Source: Chara braunii (Eukaryota > Streptophyta > Charophyceae > Charales > Characeae). From it: a stretch of 34,669 nucleotides of DNA. Positions 1 to 10,437 of this stretch are shown piece after piece. The position numbers and the translations under genes are program-made. Every line of letters starts with the position of its first letter. Within the stretch, counting starts at the first letter, position 1. Location: assembly GCA_003427395.1 (NCBI GenBank), contig BFEA01000317.1, forward strand, positions 1,062,847 to 1,097,515. The letters are read 5' to 3'. Under the pieces are notes generated by a model, which did not search any database, had not been told where the DNA came from, and saw nothing but the letters and a program-made list of their open reading frames with translations.

Positions 1-23
1 GACCTTGCAGGTGTGTCTGTGGA

Positions 24-763
24 AGAAGAACAAGAAGAGGAGGAGGAAGAAGAAGAAGAAGAAGAAGAAGAAGAAGAAGAAGAGATGAAGAAGAAGCAGA
101 AGAGGAAGAAGAAGAAGAAGAGGAAGAGGAGGAGAAGAGGAGGAGGAAGAAGAAGATGAAAAAGATGGGAGGGGGGTGCAAAAGGTGGGCGAGAAGAAGA
201 AGAAGATGAAGGTGGAAGATGGGCCGGGGGTGAGAAATGGAGGGCGAGAAAGGATGGAGGGCAGGGGCTGAGAAAGGGTGCGAAGAAGAAGAAGAAGGAG
301 TAGGAGAAGAAGAAGACGGAGAAGAAGAAGAAGAAGAAGAAGAAGAAGAAGAAGAAGACGATGATGAGAAGAAGGGGGGTGGTGTAGGAGACGCGGCCCA
401 ACACGTGCGCGCACGAGGCAGATAAAAAAAAGAAAAAAAAAAATCGGAACTGGTGGTCGCTGATGGCGGGCGGCGGGGGCAAGAAGAAGAAGAAGAAGAA
501 GAAGAAGAAGAAGAAGAAGAGGAGGAGGAGGAGGAGGAGGAGGAGGAGGAGAAGAGGAAGAATAAGAAGAAGCAGAAGAAGAAGAGAAGGAGGAAGAAGA
601 AGATGAAGAAGAAGAGGACGAAGAGGAAGAGGAAGAGCGACAAGAAGAAGAAGAAGAAGAAGAAGAAGAAGAAGAAGAAGAAGAAGAAGCGAAGGAGTAG
701 GAGAAGAAGAAGAAAAAGCGAGGAAGGAGGAGGAGAAGAAGAAGAAGAAGAAGAAGAAGAAAA

Positions 764-766
<3 letters not shown>
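24..766. repeat. GA/GAA purine-rich low-complexity tract
   Basis: The plus strand is almost wholly purine, built of AAG, GAG and GAAGA words with few interruptions (for example around 380-480). All open frames here encode runs of Glu, Lys or Arg and are composition artefacts. Such mirror-like purine tracts can adopt triplex (H-DNA) forms; that is general knowledge, not shown here. Confidence 0.95.

Positions 767-798
<32 letters not shown>
767..798. repeat. (CT)n microsatellite
   Basis: About 16 CT units follow directly on the GA tract, so the purine/pyrimidine bias switches strand at about 766. Confidence 0.95.
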
Positions 799-802
<4 letters not shown>

Positions 803-1012
803 GTACTAACACACTCACCGTGGCACGCGTCGGGGGGCGTCGGCGGGCAGCGCGATGGCGTCCGGGGGGCGTCAACTGCGTTGGCGGGCGCACTGTTCGA
901 AGGCAACGACGAATGTGCAAGTCGGCCAAAGTGAGGCGTCGGGCGTGGGGTTCGAAGGCGAAGACGAGCTACAGTAGTCGGCCGAGGTGAGGCAGGAAAC
1001 TAGAACAGCGTG

Positions 1013-1151
1013 GGGGAAAAAAAGGGCCGGTAGGCCCGATTTGAAACATTTCAAATCGTGGTCCATCTGGGCCGTCGATCTTGGAGATCGACGGCGCAGA
1101 TGGGCCGCGATTTAAAATCTTTCAAATCGGCCCTACCGACCCTTTTTTGTT
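1013..1151. repeat. Long inverted repeat, MITE-like hairpin
   Basis: Two arms of about 65 bp (1015-1080 and 1085-1149) are reverse complements with only scattered mismatches, around a centre at about 1082. The outer arm reads GGGCCGGTAGGCCCGATTTG and its partner ends CAAATCGGCCCTACCGACCC. The loop is only a few bases. It carries no coding sequence. A foldback MITE or a DNA-transposon remnant is the simplest reading; I could not define a target-site duplication. Confidence 0.8.
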
Positions 1152-1934
1152 TTGTTCTTTTTCACACACGGCCTCCTTTGGGGGGAAGAAGGCCCCCCGC
1201 GACGGAAAAAAAAAAAAAAAAAACCCTCGACGATGCGCTGGGGTCGTCCGGTGGCCAACCGGGCGGAACGACTGGCCAGGCGGCCCGGCCCCCCGCCCGG
1301 GCGACGAGCCGGCCGCCGGGCGGCCCAGAGTTCAGCCTAGCTCTTAAGTTGATTCTGTTGGTTTTGCTGAGCCTGCTGGGTCTGAGCTCCTCGGAAAGGC
1401 GGGATCCAATCTGCTGGGGGACGAGGATAAGACAGTTGAGGCAGGGTTTGGTTTGGTCTGCTGAGTATCACTCGGGTAGCGTAATTTTGGATTATGGGCT
1501 TCTGAATAGCCTCTGTTTTTTTTTTTGAGGAGTAGGGGCAAAGCTCCAATCTATTTGTGGGGAGCAGCACATGCTGGGAACTGGGCCTAGCATCCCATAT
1601 GAAAATTTTACAAAGAATTTGAAACACCAGCCCGGGCCATTAACTGGTTTTGGCTGTGAAAACATTCAGAAGTATTGAGGAAAACCACCATAACAAAACT
1701 CAATAATAGGGCTAACTGGAGTATGGCTGATACCGGCAAGCGCAGGGACAGACAGACACCCCTGCTGCTGAAGTTTTTGGAATTCTTAGTTTTTTTTTTC
1801 TTTTTGAAAACTTACAACTCCAAGCACACAATCAGCCATCTAAGGCTGTTTTCTACTAGCAGAGGCAACGAGAAGAAGGGAGGAGGGGGGGGGAGGTTGG
1901 AAGAAGGTTGGAAGAAGATACGGAACAGAGGAGA
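1152..1934. other. Non-coding stretch
   Basis: No supportable gene. It contains an A-run (about 1206-1223), a GC-rich stretch (about 1255-1330), a T-run (about 1516-1526) and the dispersed repeat listed separately at 1543. Confidence 0.6.
1543..1596 (+). repeat. Dispersed repeat, copy 1 (inverted partner at 21312-21365)
   Basis: This 54-bp segment matches the reverse complement of 21312-21365 with about 6 mismatches. Weaker similarity continues to about 1650. Both copies have a T-rich run on the same side. It is probably part of a longer dispersed element whose identity I cannot tell. Confidence 0.75.
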
Positions 1935-2115
1935 ACAGAGGAGACTGGATGAACGGCCACACCATCAATGTGGAGAAAGGAGGGACGTGAGGCTTGGAAG
2001 AAGATGACGAAGTGGTGAAGGAGGACCAGGAAACAGAGGAGACTGGGACATCAATATGGAGAAAGGAGGGATGTGAGGATTGGAAGAAGACGACGGATTC
2101 GTGAAGGAAGACAAG
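1935..2115. repeat. Purine-rich tandem repeat, about 97-bp unit
   Basis: Two diverged units begin at about 1938 and 2035 with GAGGAGACTGG. They share GGAGAAAGGAGGGA and TTGGAAGAAGA blocks. A shorter AGGAGGTGAACGGG word repeats at about 2127 and 2160. Confidence 0.75.
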
Positions 2116-2344
2116 GAAAAGCAAGGAGGAGGTGAACGGGAGAGAGAAGGAATGGAAAGGAGGAGGTGAACGGGGAGACACAAAAAACAATCGACCTGTC
2201 ATCACATAAACACGGGGAGGGACGCGACCCAACACGGAAGACGTGCGGCATGCGGCGACCTCGGCGAGAAGAACCCTAGGCACTCAACCTCCATCCTTTG
2301 GGGCCCCGGGGAAACACCTCGGTGAAGGAGGAGGTGGAACCCAG
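2116..2344. other. Non-coding spacer
   Basis: A purine-rich stretch grades into mixed sequence. I see no gene, and the open frames on both strands are low-complexity. Confidence 0.5.
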
Positions 2345-4165
2345 AGGTGTGTACCACTCTGCGAAACTCCCCCCGACTCCCTTCACCGTTCCCCCTCTGC
2401 TCATTCCTCTTCTCGGGCGCCCGGTCTCCTCTCAGTTCCCCAGTCTCCCCCTTTCTCCCTGCCCAAACCTCCCCCCCGACCCGCCACCCAGTCCCGACCT
2501 CCCCCCCGGTCCCGACCACCCGATCCAGGCATTGTCGGGCTCCCGATCCCGGCTTCCCCATCCTCCTGCCCAATCCTCCCTCCGGACCTCAAACCCACTC
2601 ACCCGATCCTGACCACCCTGCCTCCTACCTGATCCCGATCCCAGCTTCTCCTTCCCCCTGTCCAATCCTCCCACCGGACCCCCAACCTTCCCCCCACCCG
2701 ATCCCAACCACCCTGCCTCCTACCTGATCCGACGCGATCCGATCCCGATCCCACACCTGCCCACCGGCCGCCTCCCCCAACCTCAAGCCCCCCCGCCTCC
2801 TATTCCATCCCAAACCCGTTGTTCCTCCAATCCTGACTGGTCGATCCGGTCCCGACCTCTCTTCCTCCCACCCGATCCCTCCTTCCCCCTGCCCAACCCT
2901 CCCCCCGGGCCCCCTACTCGGTTCCGACCTTCCTTCCTCCCACCCGATCCCAACCACCTTGCTGCCTACCCGATCCCGACGCGACCCAATCCCGACACCG
3001 CCGGACTCCTGACCCCGGCATCCACCATATCACCCACTTAAGCTCATTCCCATCGTGTCCCCGACCTCGACTACATCTCGATCCTACGCTTGCCCACCGG
3101 CCGCCTCCCCCAACCTCAAGCCCCCCCACCTCCCGTTGTTCCTCCAATCCCGACTGCCCCCCCCGACCGTACCCGATCCTGATCACCCCGGTCCCGATCC
3201 CAACTGCTCACGGACACCCAGCACCCGTTCTAGATTACCCCACTCCCGATCTCCCACGGTTGATCCTTACCCCTCTCCACCCCGCACCCGATCCCGATCC
3301 TGACCTCACCATTCCTTTAACCGGCAACTCCTCACTCCTACCCGATCCCGTTCACCCTGCCTCCTACCCGATCCCGACGCGACCCGATCCCGACACCGTC
3401 GTTTTCCCCCCATTCACCCCCCCTCCTTCCCCCTACCCAATCCTTCCCCCGGACCCCTACCCGGTCCCGACCTTCCTTCCTCCCACCCGATCCCGACCAC
3501 CCCGCCTCCTACCCGATCCCGACACCGCCGGACTCCCGACCCCGGCCTCCACGACCTCGACTACATCTCGATTCCACGCCTGCCCACCGGCCGTCTCCCC
3601 CAACCTCAAGCTCCCCTACCTCCCGCTGTTCCTCCGGTCGTGACTGCCCCCCGCCCCCCCCTCCCGGACCCGATCCCGATCACACCGCTCCCGATCCCAA
3701 CTGTTCACGGACATCCCGCACCCGTTCCAGCTCACCCCGCTCCCGATCTCTCACGGTTGATCCTTACCCCTCGCCACCCCGCACCTGATCCCGATCCCGA
3801 CCTCACCATTCTTTTAACCGGCAACTCCTCACTCCTGCCTAACCCCGTCCCCCTCTTTTATAGATCTACCCTACACACCCCATCCCGTCTCCCCCCTGTA
3901 ACTTCTCCCCCGATCCCAACCGTGTCCCCTGACCCGCCATCCTCCCTTCCTCCACCCGATCTCGGCATCATCACTCCGCACCCCCCTCGATTCCAACTTT
4001 GCCATCCTTCGCTTCCCCCCCGCTTGATCCTGACCATATTGGAAACACCTCCCTGCCTCCCACCCGATGCCGACCGCCCTGATCCCGAACCTGTCCCCAC
4101 TCATTCCTTAAAAAAAAAGGAGTGCTTCCGATCCAGGTTTCCGCCACCGCCCCCCCCTCACCCAA
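2345..4165. repeat. C-rich satellite-like tandem array
   Basis: The plus strand is dominated by the degenerate word CCCGATCCCGACC in a Pro/Ser/Asp-coding composition. Higher-order repeats are visible. The block 3067-3557, starting TCGACTACATCTCGATCC, recurs at 3558-3855 with many substitutions, a period of about 491 bp. An inner word, TGCCCACCGGCCGCCTCC, occurs at about 2758, 3088 and 3579. The long Pro-rich open frames in several frames come from this composition and are not genes. Confidence 0.9.
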
Positions 4166-4312
4166 TCCTACGGAGCCTCTCTATTGACCTACACCACCAC
4201 TGACACCACTGATAATCTAATACAACCCATGGCAAGCTTGAAGAATGAGGCAAGGAAAAGGAAAGGGAGAGGAAAAGCCTACAGGTCACCCCCGATTTGG
4301 TACTAGTGGGCT

Positions 4313-4609
4313 ATGGGTCACCACTCGTCATACTGGAGACCCCGGGGTGGGAAGGGGACGACAGAGGCCACCACCATGGAAGAAGCCTCCTCGTCCCAAC
4401 CCCCCCTGGCACCCCCCTCCCCGACTGAATTGCTAAAGGAGATGAAGAACCTACAGAACGGGAAGGAAGCTAACAATCCCACCCAGACCCCCCCTCCTTC
4501 TTGGGCAGATAAGCTTAAGAAACTATATGCAGGACAAACCCTGTCCGTTATACGAAACGGAGAGGAGGGGGAGAACCTGGAAATCCCCCAATCCCCCTGG
4601 ACAATTTGA
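4313..4609 (+). pseudogene. LINE ORF1, N-terminal fragment
   Basis: This 98-codon frame has a Pro/Ser-rich N terminus and a SWADKLKKLY segment, of the kind seen just before the nucleic-acid-binding domain in plant LINE ORF1 proteins. An internal ATG at 4376 is an alternative start. It ends in a stop at 4607. The following 400 bp (4610-5036) keep short coding-like stretches in several frames, so the middle of ORF1 is scrambled. Assignment rests mainly on position upstream of the zinc-knuckle fragment. Confidence 0.55.
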
Positions 4610-5036
4610 CCACAGCGTCACCTTTTTTCCTCGCAAAATTCTTGGCTAACCCTGAGACAAGATCATTAGCCGAGGGGGGAAAAAGCACAGGGTAAAAGTT
4701 CTCCCGAGCGATATGATCAAGGAAAAGGATACAGTCTACACCCGTCATGCAAGCACATGGGTCTTTTATGATGATGCCGCTTATAAATTTGCCAATGACA
4801 AGGTAGGATGGATCAGGAAAAGACTCGCCACTCTCAAAGGATCGGAATAGGGTGCATACGACTTTTTCTTAATCCAACCTATCTCGTCAACAATTTTCAC
4901 AGTAATCAGTATCTTCGACTCTGACAAAAGAATAATGGACACATGGCGGAGTATTCCTTGCGGACGATCGGAGGTTCGGATTTTCCCCTAGTCCCCCCCA
5001 AAACAACAGAGACCAAAGGAAAAACAAGACCAACTA

Positions 5037-5945
5037 ATGATGGATAACTATTGGGTAGAGTTTCGCCATGTGCCCATCGAAATTCAAGGGGCATTTGTGC
5101 AAGAATTAGCGCAAAAATACGAGATTGTTGATTTCATTGAACCCCTGCCCCCCCACATGGCCCCAAGGGATGACTACCTCATGGTGGCCCTAGATTTACC
5201 GAAAGGGCATGTTTTTGCCATTGATGATGTGATTCAGTTCCGGGTGGGAGGGAAAATTTTCATAATTGACACCGCACACAAAACAAGGCCCTGGTGCTTC
5301 AAATGTCAGGCATATGGTCACCTCCCAACAGAATCAGATTGTCCCCATCACCCAGCCAAAAGAATCAGAACCACAGGACGCATGTTACGCGACCCCTTCA
5401 AAGACACCTGGTGGAGAACCGTGGACACGAGGCACGAGGGATGGGTATACGTGGATGAACCGAGAGAGGGAGGTGGAGTGAGGGGATGGGAATGGGAGAA
5501 GGGGGAAGCCGTGGACTACAACACCAAACCACCGGACCAATGGACCCCCCCTAAACCGGTGGAGGCACAGATGGACAAGACTTTTGACCTCCCACCACCC
5601 AAGGAAACAAATGTAACAGCCCACAAACAAAAGGGCAGCCCAGAAGCAGCAGGATCCCTCCCCCGGCTAGAACCCAGGCCACAAGATTTCATTAACCCGT
5701 CGGAATTGGGAGAGATATGGCAATCCCTGACACAGAAAAGTACATCGCATGTCAACAAGCTCCGGAAAACACGACGAAACATTCCAGACAAACTAGGTAA
5801 CAAATTTCAGGCTCTAGCCGACATCTCCTATTCAGGGGACACAACCACCGGAGCAGACGCCAAGGCAAGAGAGACAGTACGACCGCACAGGAGGGGAAGG
5901 AAAAGTACAAGAAAGGCCGAAAACGGCCACAGGAGACGACTGTGA
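5037..5945 (+). pseudogene. LINE ORF1, central fragment with zinc knuckle
   Basis: This 302-codon frame is the best-preserved part of ORF1, the RNA-binding chaperone of the LINE particle. Residues about 1-80 resemble the domain that precedes the knuckle in plant LINE ORF1 (DUF4283 type). It is followed by CFKCQAYGHLPTESDC, a CX2CX4HX6C variant of the retroviral-type zinc knuckle, with the last spacing two residues longer than usual. The C-terminal half is hydrophilic, rich in Pro, Lys and Arg. The frame stops at 5943 just before an 8-A run. The coding similarity then carries on in another frame from 5962, which suggests an indel there. Confidence 0.75.
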
Positions 5946-5961
5946 AAAAAAATGTGACCAG

Positions 5962-7197
5962 ATGGTTGAGGGGGGAGAGGGAGAAGGGGGGGGAGAAGAA
6001 AGGGGGGTGAGAAGGGGTGGGGAGAAGGAAAAGGGCACTAAGGCACAAGGAGTTGAGAATCTGTCAAACCCAAGGATAAAGAATGGAAGCCCAAACACTC
6101 AACAGGAGACCACGCAGCATGTCTCGGAGGAGACAGCAAACCCAGTCCTCCCCCAAACGGATTTGGGAGACCCCCCCCAGAACAAAGACCCCTTCTGTCA
6201 GGCCTTCAGACCTCAACCCATGGAGTGAGAATCACCGACAGGTCCGCCAGATGAGGAGATGACAGACAGCACACCCACGGCCTGGGGGACACAAGACGAA
6301 GAGGATGTCGAGACCAAACTGAGAAACATCGCAGAATGGCTAATTGGCCAACACCAGGCATTGTACACAGGCCAATCAGAATCATACGGGGACAACGCCT
6401 ATGTCCAACTCTTCTCTCTATTGGATGAGTGGCCCAGCCTGAAACATGCTTTGGGGCAAGGCTTGTCCCCGGATATAGACTGGCAACAAGTGCTACACAG
6501 AGTCTAGAACATAGTACACCAAAAATTACAGCCTCCTACAGAGACAACTCCTCCAGACCATGCAGACAAGCCCCCCCCTCATCCCCCCGATCACACACAA
6601 CCCGACAGGCGCACTGCACAGACTGATCAGGGAGAGGGTGAGATATCAAAGATGGAGGATGAGTTAGGCCCCTCAAAGCGAGCTAGAATGAGTCATCTGA
6701 TCGAGAAAGGGTTTTATCACAAAAGCCTATCGGAGAGTGACAAAGTGCTGGTATTACCGATCTGGAGGAAGGCGGGGAAATGGGAGCTAGGCCTGTCAAC
6801 TGCCGACCCAGACGACCCATATGCCCCTACCTATGGAGGAGTAACACTGCATGGCTGGCACATGTAGAGAAGAGGGACACTACAACTCCACGAGGTCACG
6901 GACTTCATCTCAAATCAATATGAACCAGGGGCAACGACCATCATCAGCGTATCATCTAGGAACCTGAGGACGGCCTACAAGGACCCCTATGTGAGGTTCG
7001 AAGATAATAAGGAAGCAGGATTGCAATGGCACACCCATAACATGCTCCTGGACACCCAACAACTCAAAATAAAACCCACTAAAGTCTGGTCGACAGACGA
7101 TCTCCTTACATGCATTTGCACGATGCTGAGGGAAAACGTCCTCAATAAGGGAGTAGATTGGGAGGCACAAGAGTGGTCACCACCACAAAACAAATAA
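5962..7197 (+). pseudogene. LINE ORF1, C-terminal region with in-frame stops
   Basis: From 6259 one frame stays open to 7197 apart from TAG codons at 6505-6507 and 6865-6867. The piece 5962-6228 is in the same frame. The product would be hydrophilic, with acidic and Pro-rich stretches and no domain I recognise. A more structured part lies at about 6652-7197. The frame closes 17 bp before an ATG at 7214 that could begin ORF2. I call it the ORF1 tail from frame continuity and position; it has no diagnostic motif. Confidence 0.5.
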
Positions 7198-7213
7198 CGG
7201 AAGGGAAAGAAAA

Positions 7214-8163
7214 ATGTCGCACAAAATTACGATGGACTGGGTGGAAGTGGTGTATGGCAAGAACAAAAAATGGAAACACACCCTCAGATAAGCGGACCTG
7301 GATACAAGATCGATTCACGTAAATGGCCTAGCATCCTGCAACACGAAGAAAATCAATGCGCTATGGGATTTGATGCGGGGAATAGGGGGAAGAACATGGC
7401 CAGACGTCGTCAGACGTCGTCTGCATCCAGGAAACCCACTTAATGGACACACCAGAACACCACCGAGCCCACAAACAAGCTTGGCCCTTCCAAGGCTATC
7501 AAGCTTTTGCCCCCAGTCCGGGGAGCGCAGGGGTGGCGATATGGATCCCACCCGAATCACGCCTAGAAGTACTCAACTGGGAAAAGGATGAGGAGGAAGA
7601 AAGATGGGTTGAGGTGTTGGGCATGCTATAACTATAAATAGTATGTAGCATATCCTTATATGCCCCTAATACACCCCGCGAAAGAAGGACCTTCTTTGAA
7701 AGAATCGAAGAAGTCCCCACTCCGGATATTCCGATGATCCTAGCTGGAGGATTTCAATGTTGCACAAGAGAGATGGTTGGACCGTTGGAAAATCCACCCA
7801 GCCACCGCACACAATGTGGAAGAGGACGAGCAAATGTTGAGGAATTTGTGCACTCCACTCGCACTATTTGATACCTTTAGGCATAGCTTCCCGACCGAAA
7901 AGGCCTTTACCTATTTTCACAACAACAACCCCGCTAGACTATCCAAATCCTGGATCGACCTAATCCTGGCATCCGAAGACCTGGAAGGGGGGCTTACCAC
8001 AGCAGCAATATTGCCTATTAGCCCGTACCTAGGCCTTGACCACAGGATGTGTATGGCTATTTGGACTTTTCGCAAAAGACCATACCAAGCGGCTAGCTAC
8101 TGCAAACTCAATACCTCACTACTTATGTCCCAAACATTCCAGAAATACATACGGCAAGCATGA
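7214..8163 (+). pseudogene. LINE ORF2, APE-type endonuclease domain (frameshifted)
   Basis: Pieces of an exonuclease-endonuclease-phosphatase domain appear in three frames. VNGLAS at about 7319 fits the first motif and VCIQETH at about 7412-7430 contains the catalytic Glu. A YAPNTPRERRTFF stretch lies at about 7663, and SWIDLILAS with a later LDHRM at about 7950-8045 fits the final Asp-His motif. The enzyme would nick the target to prime reverse transcription. Frames change at about 7400, where a 10-bp block is duplicated, and near 7750, in the expected GGDFN motif. It also opens with an early stop near 7290. Confidence 0.75.
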
Positions 8164-9902
8164 GATTTTTGGAAAGACCAGCGTCCCCATCACACTTCGC
8201 TAATCGCATGGTTCAACAACGGTTTATTTTTCCTGGCTAGAAAATGTAATGAATATTCAAAACACATAGCCTCACAAAGACACCAGCAGGAGATCACATT
8301 AATGCACAACTTGGTAGATGCAGAACAAAAGCAAAGGGCAGGAACCGATTTCCCTTGATTTACAAAATCACATACTAGACCTGAAGGCCCAACTCTTGCA
8401 ACACGCACGGTATCGATGGCAGGGAGCCCAGACAAGTGCAAGACTGTCTAGATATTCTACGGAAGGCTTGATGAATTCTAAATTTTTCAGCCTAGCCAAA
8501 TCACGCCTTAAAAGGACCACGATTGAGGCACTTTACGAACCAAACGTCAGGGAATCGGACCCGACCGTGACTACTACGGCGCGGTGTACCAAAATAACAT
8601 ACAACTTTTACAAAGATTTCTTCTCGTCGCATGTAGACAGGTCAGACGCGCTACAACACGATCGTCAATTAAGGGACTTCCTGCAACCGATCAACAAGAC
8701 CCTAACCGACGAACAATGTGAATCCTTAGAGGCCCCCCTCTCCAAACAAGAGATATAGACCGCCCCCCTTCAAATGAAGGAAGAGAAAGCACCTGGGATT
8801 GACGGCTTCCCTAAGGAATTTTGAGAAACCACATGGGAATTCCTGAGTCAGGATGTCATGGACTTCTATAAAGAAGTATGGCTCACAGGAGAAATTGGTG
8901 AAAGGGTGAGGCAAGGGATACTGACCCGTCTATATAAAAAAGGGGACAAAATGAACATAAAAATTTACCGCCCGATCACTCTTCTTATAGTAGTATACAA
9001 GATGTTGTCCAAAACTTTGGCTAATAGAATGATCCCAGTCATGGAAGACATTATTTATCCCTCTCAAATAGGCTTCATGGAAAACTGGAAGATACAAGAG
9101 AACATCTTGTTAATCCATGAGGTTCTTCAACTCACAAAACACTCTCGGGAGAACGCAACCCTGGTGTTTATAGACTTCGAAAAAACCTACGACCATGTGG
9201 ACTGGCTGTTCTTGGATAGATGCCTGGAAAAAATGAATTTTGGGCCAGACTTTAGACGCTGGATACGAATTCTGCATCAGAATGCAACAACTTGTGTCCA
9301 AGTTAACGGAAGCCTAGCACCACCTCTACGCTTGGAACGGTCGGTACGCCAAGGAGACCCAATCACCCTTTTCCTTTTTTGGGTCATTATGGAGGCACTT
9401 GCTGCCAACCTTCGGGCGAACAAAAACATCACCAGAATCCGAGTCACACACATTCTGGAGGACGCAATCCCAATTTGCTCCCTTTTTGTAGACGATCTCA
9501 CAATCCTGGCAGAGGCCACGCATGGCAACATGGAGGAAATCCAATCGATGATGGACAAGTGTGTCAAGGTCTCTGACATGACAGTCAACTGGGGGAGCAA
9601 AACATAGGGATGCTGGATCCATTATCAATGGGGGCGCCCTCCGGAGTCACCACGCATTGCATGGAAGCCACTAGACAACCCAGTAAGAATCCTAGGGGTA
9701 GCAACGACCACAGATGGACGCCCGCCAACTAATGATGATTGGATCAGTGCCCCGTCTCAACAAGAACTAAACAACTGGAGAAACAAGCACACATCCTTCT
9801 TTGGCCGCGCCCTAGTAATCAACAATGTTATCTTTGCGACATTATGGTATAAGTCACTACTATGGCCCCTGAGCAAAATAACCCTAAGGAGTTTAAGAAA
9901 AA
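8164..9902 (+). pseudogene. LINE ORF2, reverse transcriptase domain (stops, 3'-truncated)
   Basis: From 8318 one frame is maintained to 9902, with stops at 8756-8758 (TAG), 8822-8824 (TGA) and 9605-9607 (TAG). Visible motifs in order are KAPGIDGFPKEF, YRPITLL, a VFIDFEKTYDHVDW palm Asp block, RQGDPITLFLF, and LFVDDLTIL with the catalytic Asp pair at about 9490. After the third stop come ILGVATTTDGR and a LWYKSLLWPLSK segment, the normal region downstream of RT. The chain ends there at the gypsy junction. The upstream part (8164-8317) belongs to the linker between endonuclease and RT and is in a different frame. Confidence 0.85.
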
Positions 9903-10247
9903 ACGAGGCCTGAAGGCTTCGAACCCACTACCTATCCCTCAAACCCATGACGGCCGGAGTTTCTGTCTTCCGTCGCCATGGCCCTCTCCCCTTGATGCCC
10001 TTTCCCGTCCCGATGCACGACGGTAGTTCGTTTTTGCGGAAACCCTTCTGATTTTATCGCTCCGAAGTGATCCGACCCCCACGGGACTTCGCGACGACAG
10101 TTCGACTCCGGGGTAACCTCTGGCACGAAACGAGAGCCTCCCGTTCCGTCTGGGAGACTCAAACCCTACGGCCAAAAATCCTCGGCCACGCCCCTCCTAG
10201 AACTCTGATCGGCGACCCAGTACGGAAAGCCGCGAGGGGGGGTGAGG
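9903..10247 (+). repeat. 5' LTR (probably only its 3' part)
   Basis: It is nearly identical to 20565-20903; both begin ACGAGGCCTGAAGG and end with GTGAGG. The copy here has 6 extra bases near 10121. It lacks a TG start, a CA end and a TATA box, and starts abruptly inside LINE sequence. I infer that it is the 3' portion of a longer LTR whose upstream part was lost. Confidence 0.8.
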
Positions 10248-10248
10248 G

Positions 10249-10260
10249 TGGTATCAGAGC
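10249..10260 (+). other. Primer-binding site, initiator tRNA-Met type
   Basis: TGGTATCAGAGC matches the standard plant primer-binding site complementary to the 3' end of initiator tRNA-Met. It lies one base after the last base shared by the two direct repeats, where minus-strand DNA synthesis should start. Confidence 0.92.
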
Positions 10261-10437
10261 TGATTCGTTTCGGCTCCAAGGTTTTCCTAGGACAATTACC
10301 CTCTTTAAGAGTTTTTCCTTTTTGATCTTTTTAGTAGATTTTTCTCATTTTTGAGTAGGCTGGCTCCCCGTCGACGGCGGCCCGCGAATAGCAATCAGAA
10401 CCGAGCGAGAGGTCGGGCTCGAGGTCCGCCTCCCGCG

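Larger units (their letters stand above)
4230..9902 (+). mobile_element. Decayed LINE (non-LTR retrotransposon), 3'-truncated
   Basis: The order is typical of a plant L1-type element: ORF1 with a CCHC zinc knuckle, then ORF2 with an APE-like endonuclease and a reverse transcriptase. Every domain is recognisable but broken by stops or frame changes, so it is inactive. RT-downstream coding similarity runs right to about 9902, where the gypsy LTR starts. No poly-A tail or 3' UTR is present, and the missing 3' part is not seen after the gypsy element at 20904. The 5' boundary is approximate. Confidence 0.85.

Noticed and set aside
237-809. Glu/Lys/Arg-rich open frames on the plus strand
   Set aside because: They translate the GA/GAA low-complexity tract; no domain, and length follows the repeat.
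2202-4203. Long Pro- and Gly-rich open frames on both strands
   Set aside because: Several frames are open at once because of the C-rich tandem array; repeats, not codon constraint, explain them.
9911-9930. Pol III B box (GGTTCGAAGCC on the minus strand) in the LTR
   Set aside because: The word fits, but no A box lies at a suitable distance and the pairing expected of a T-arm is absent.
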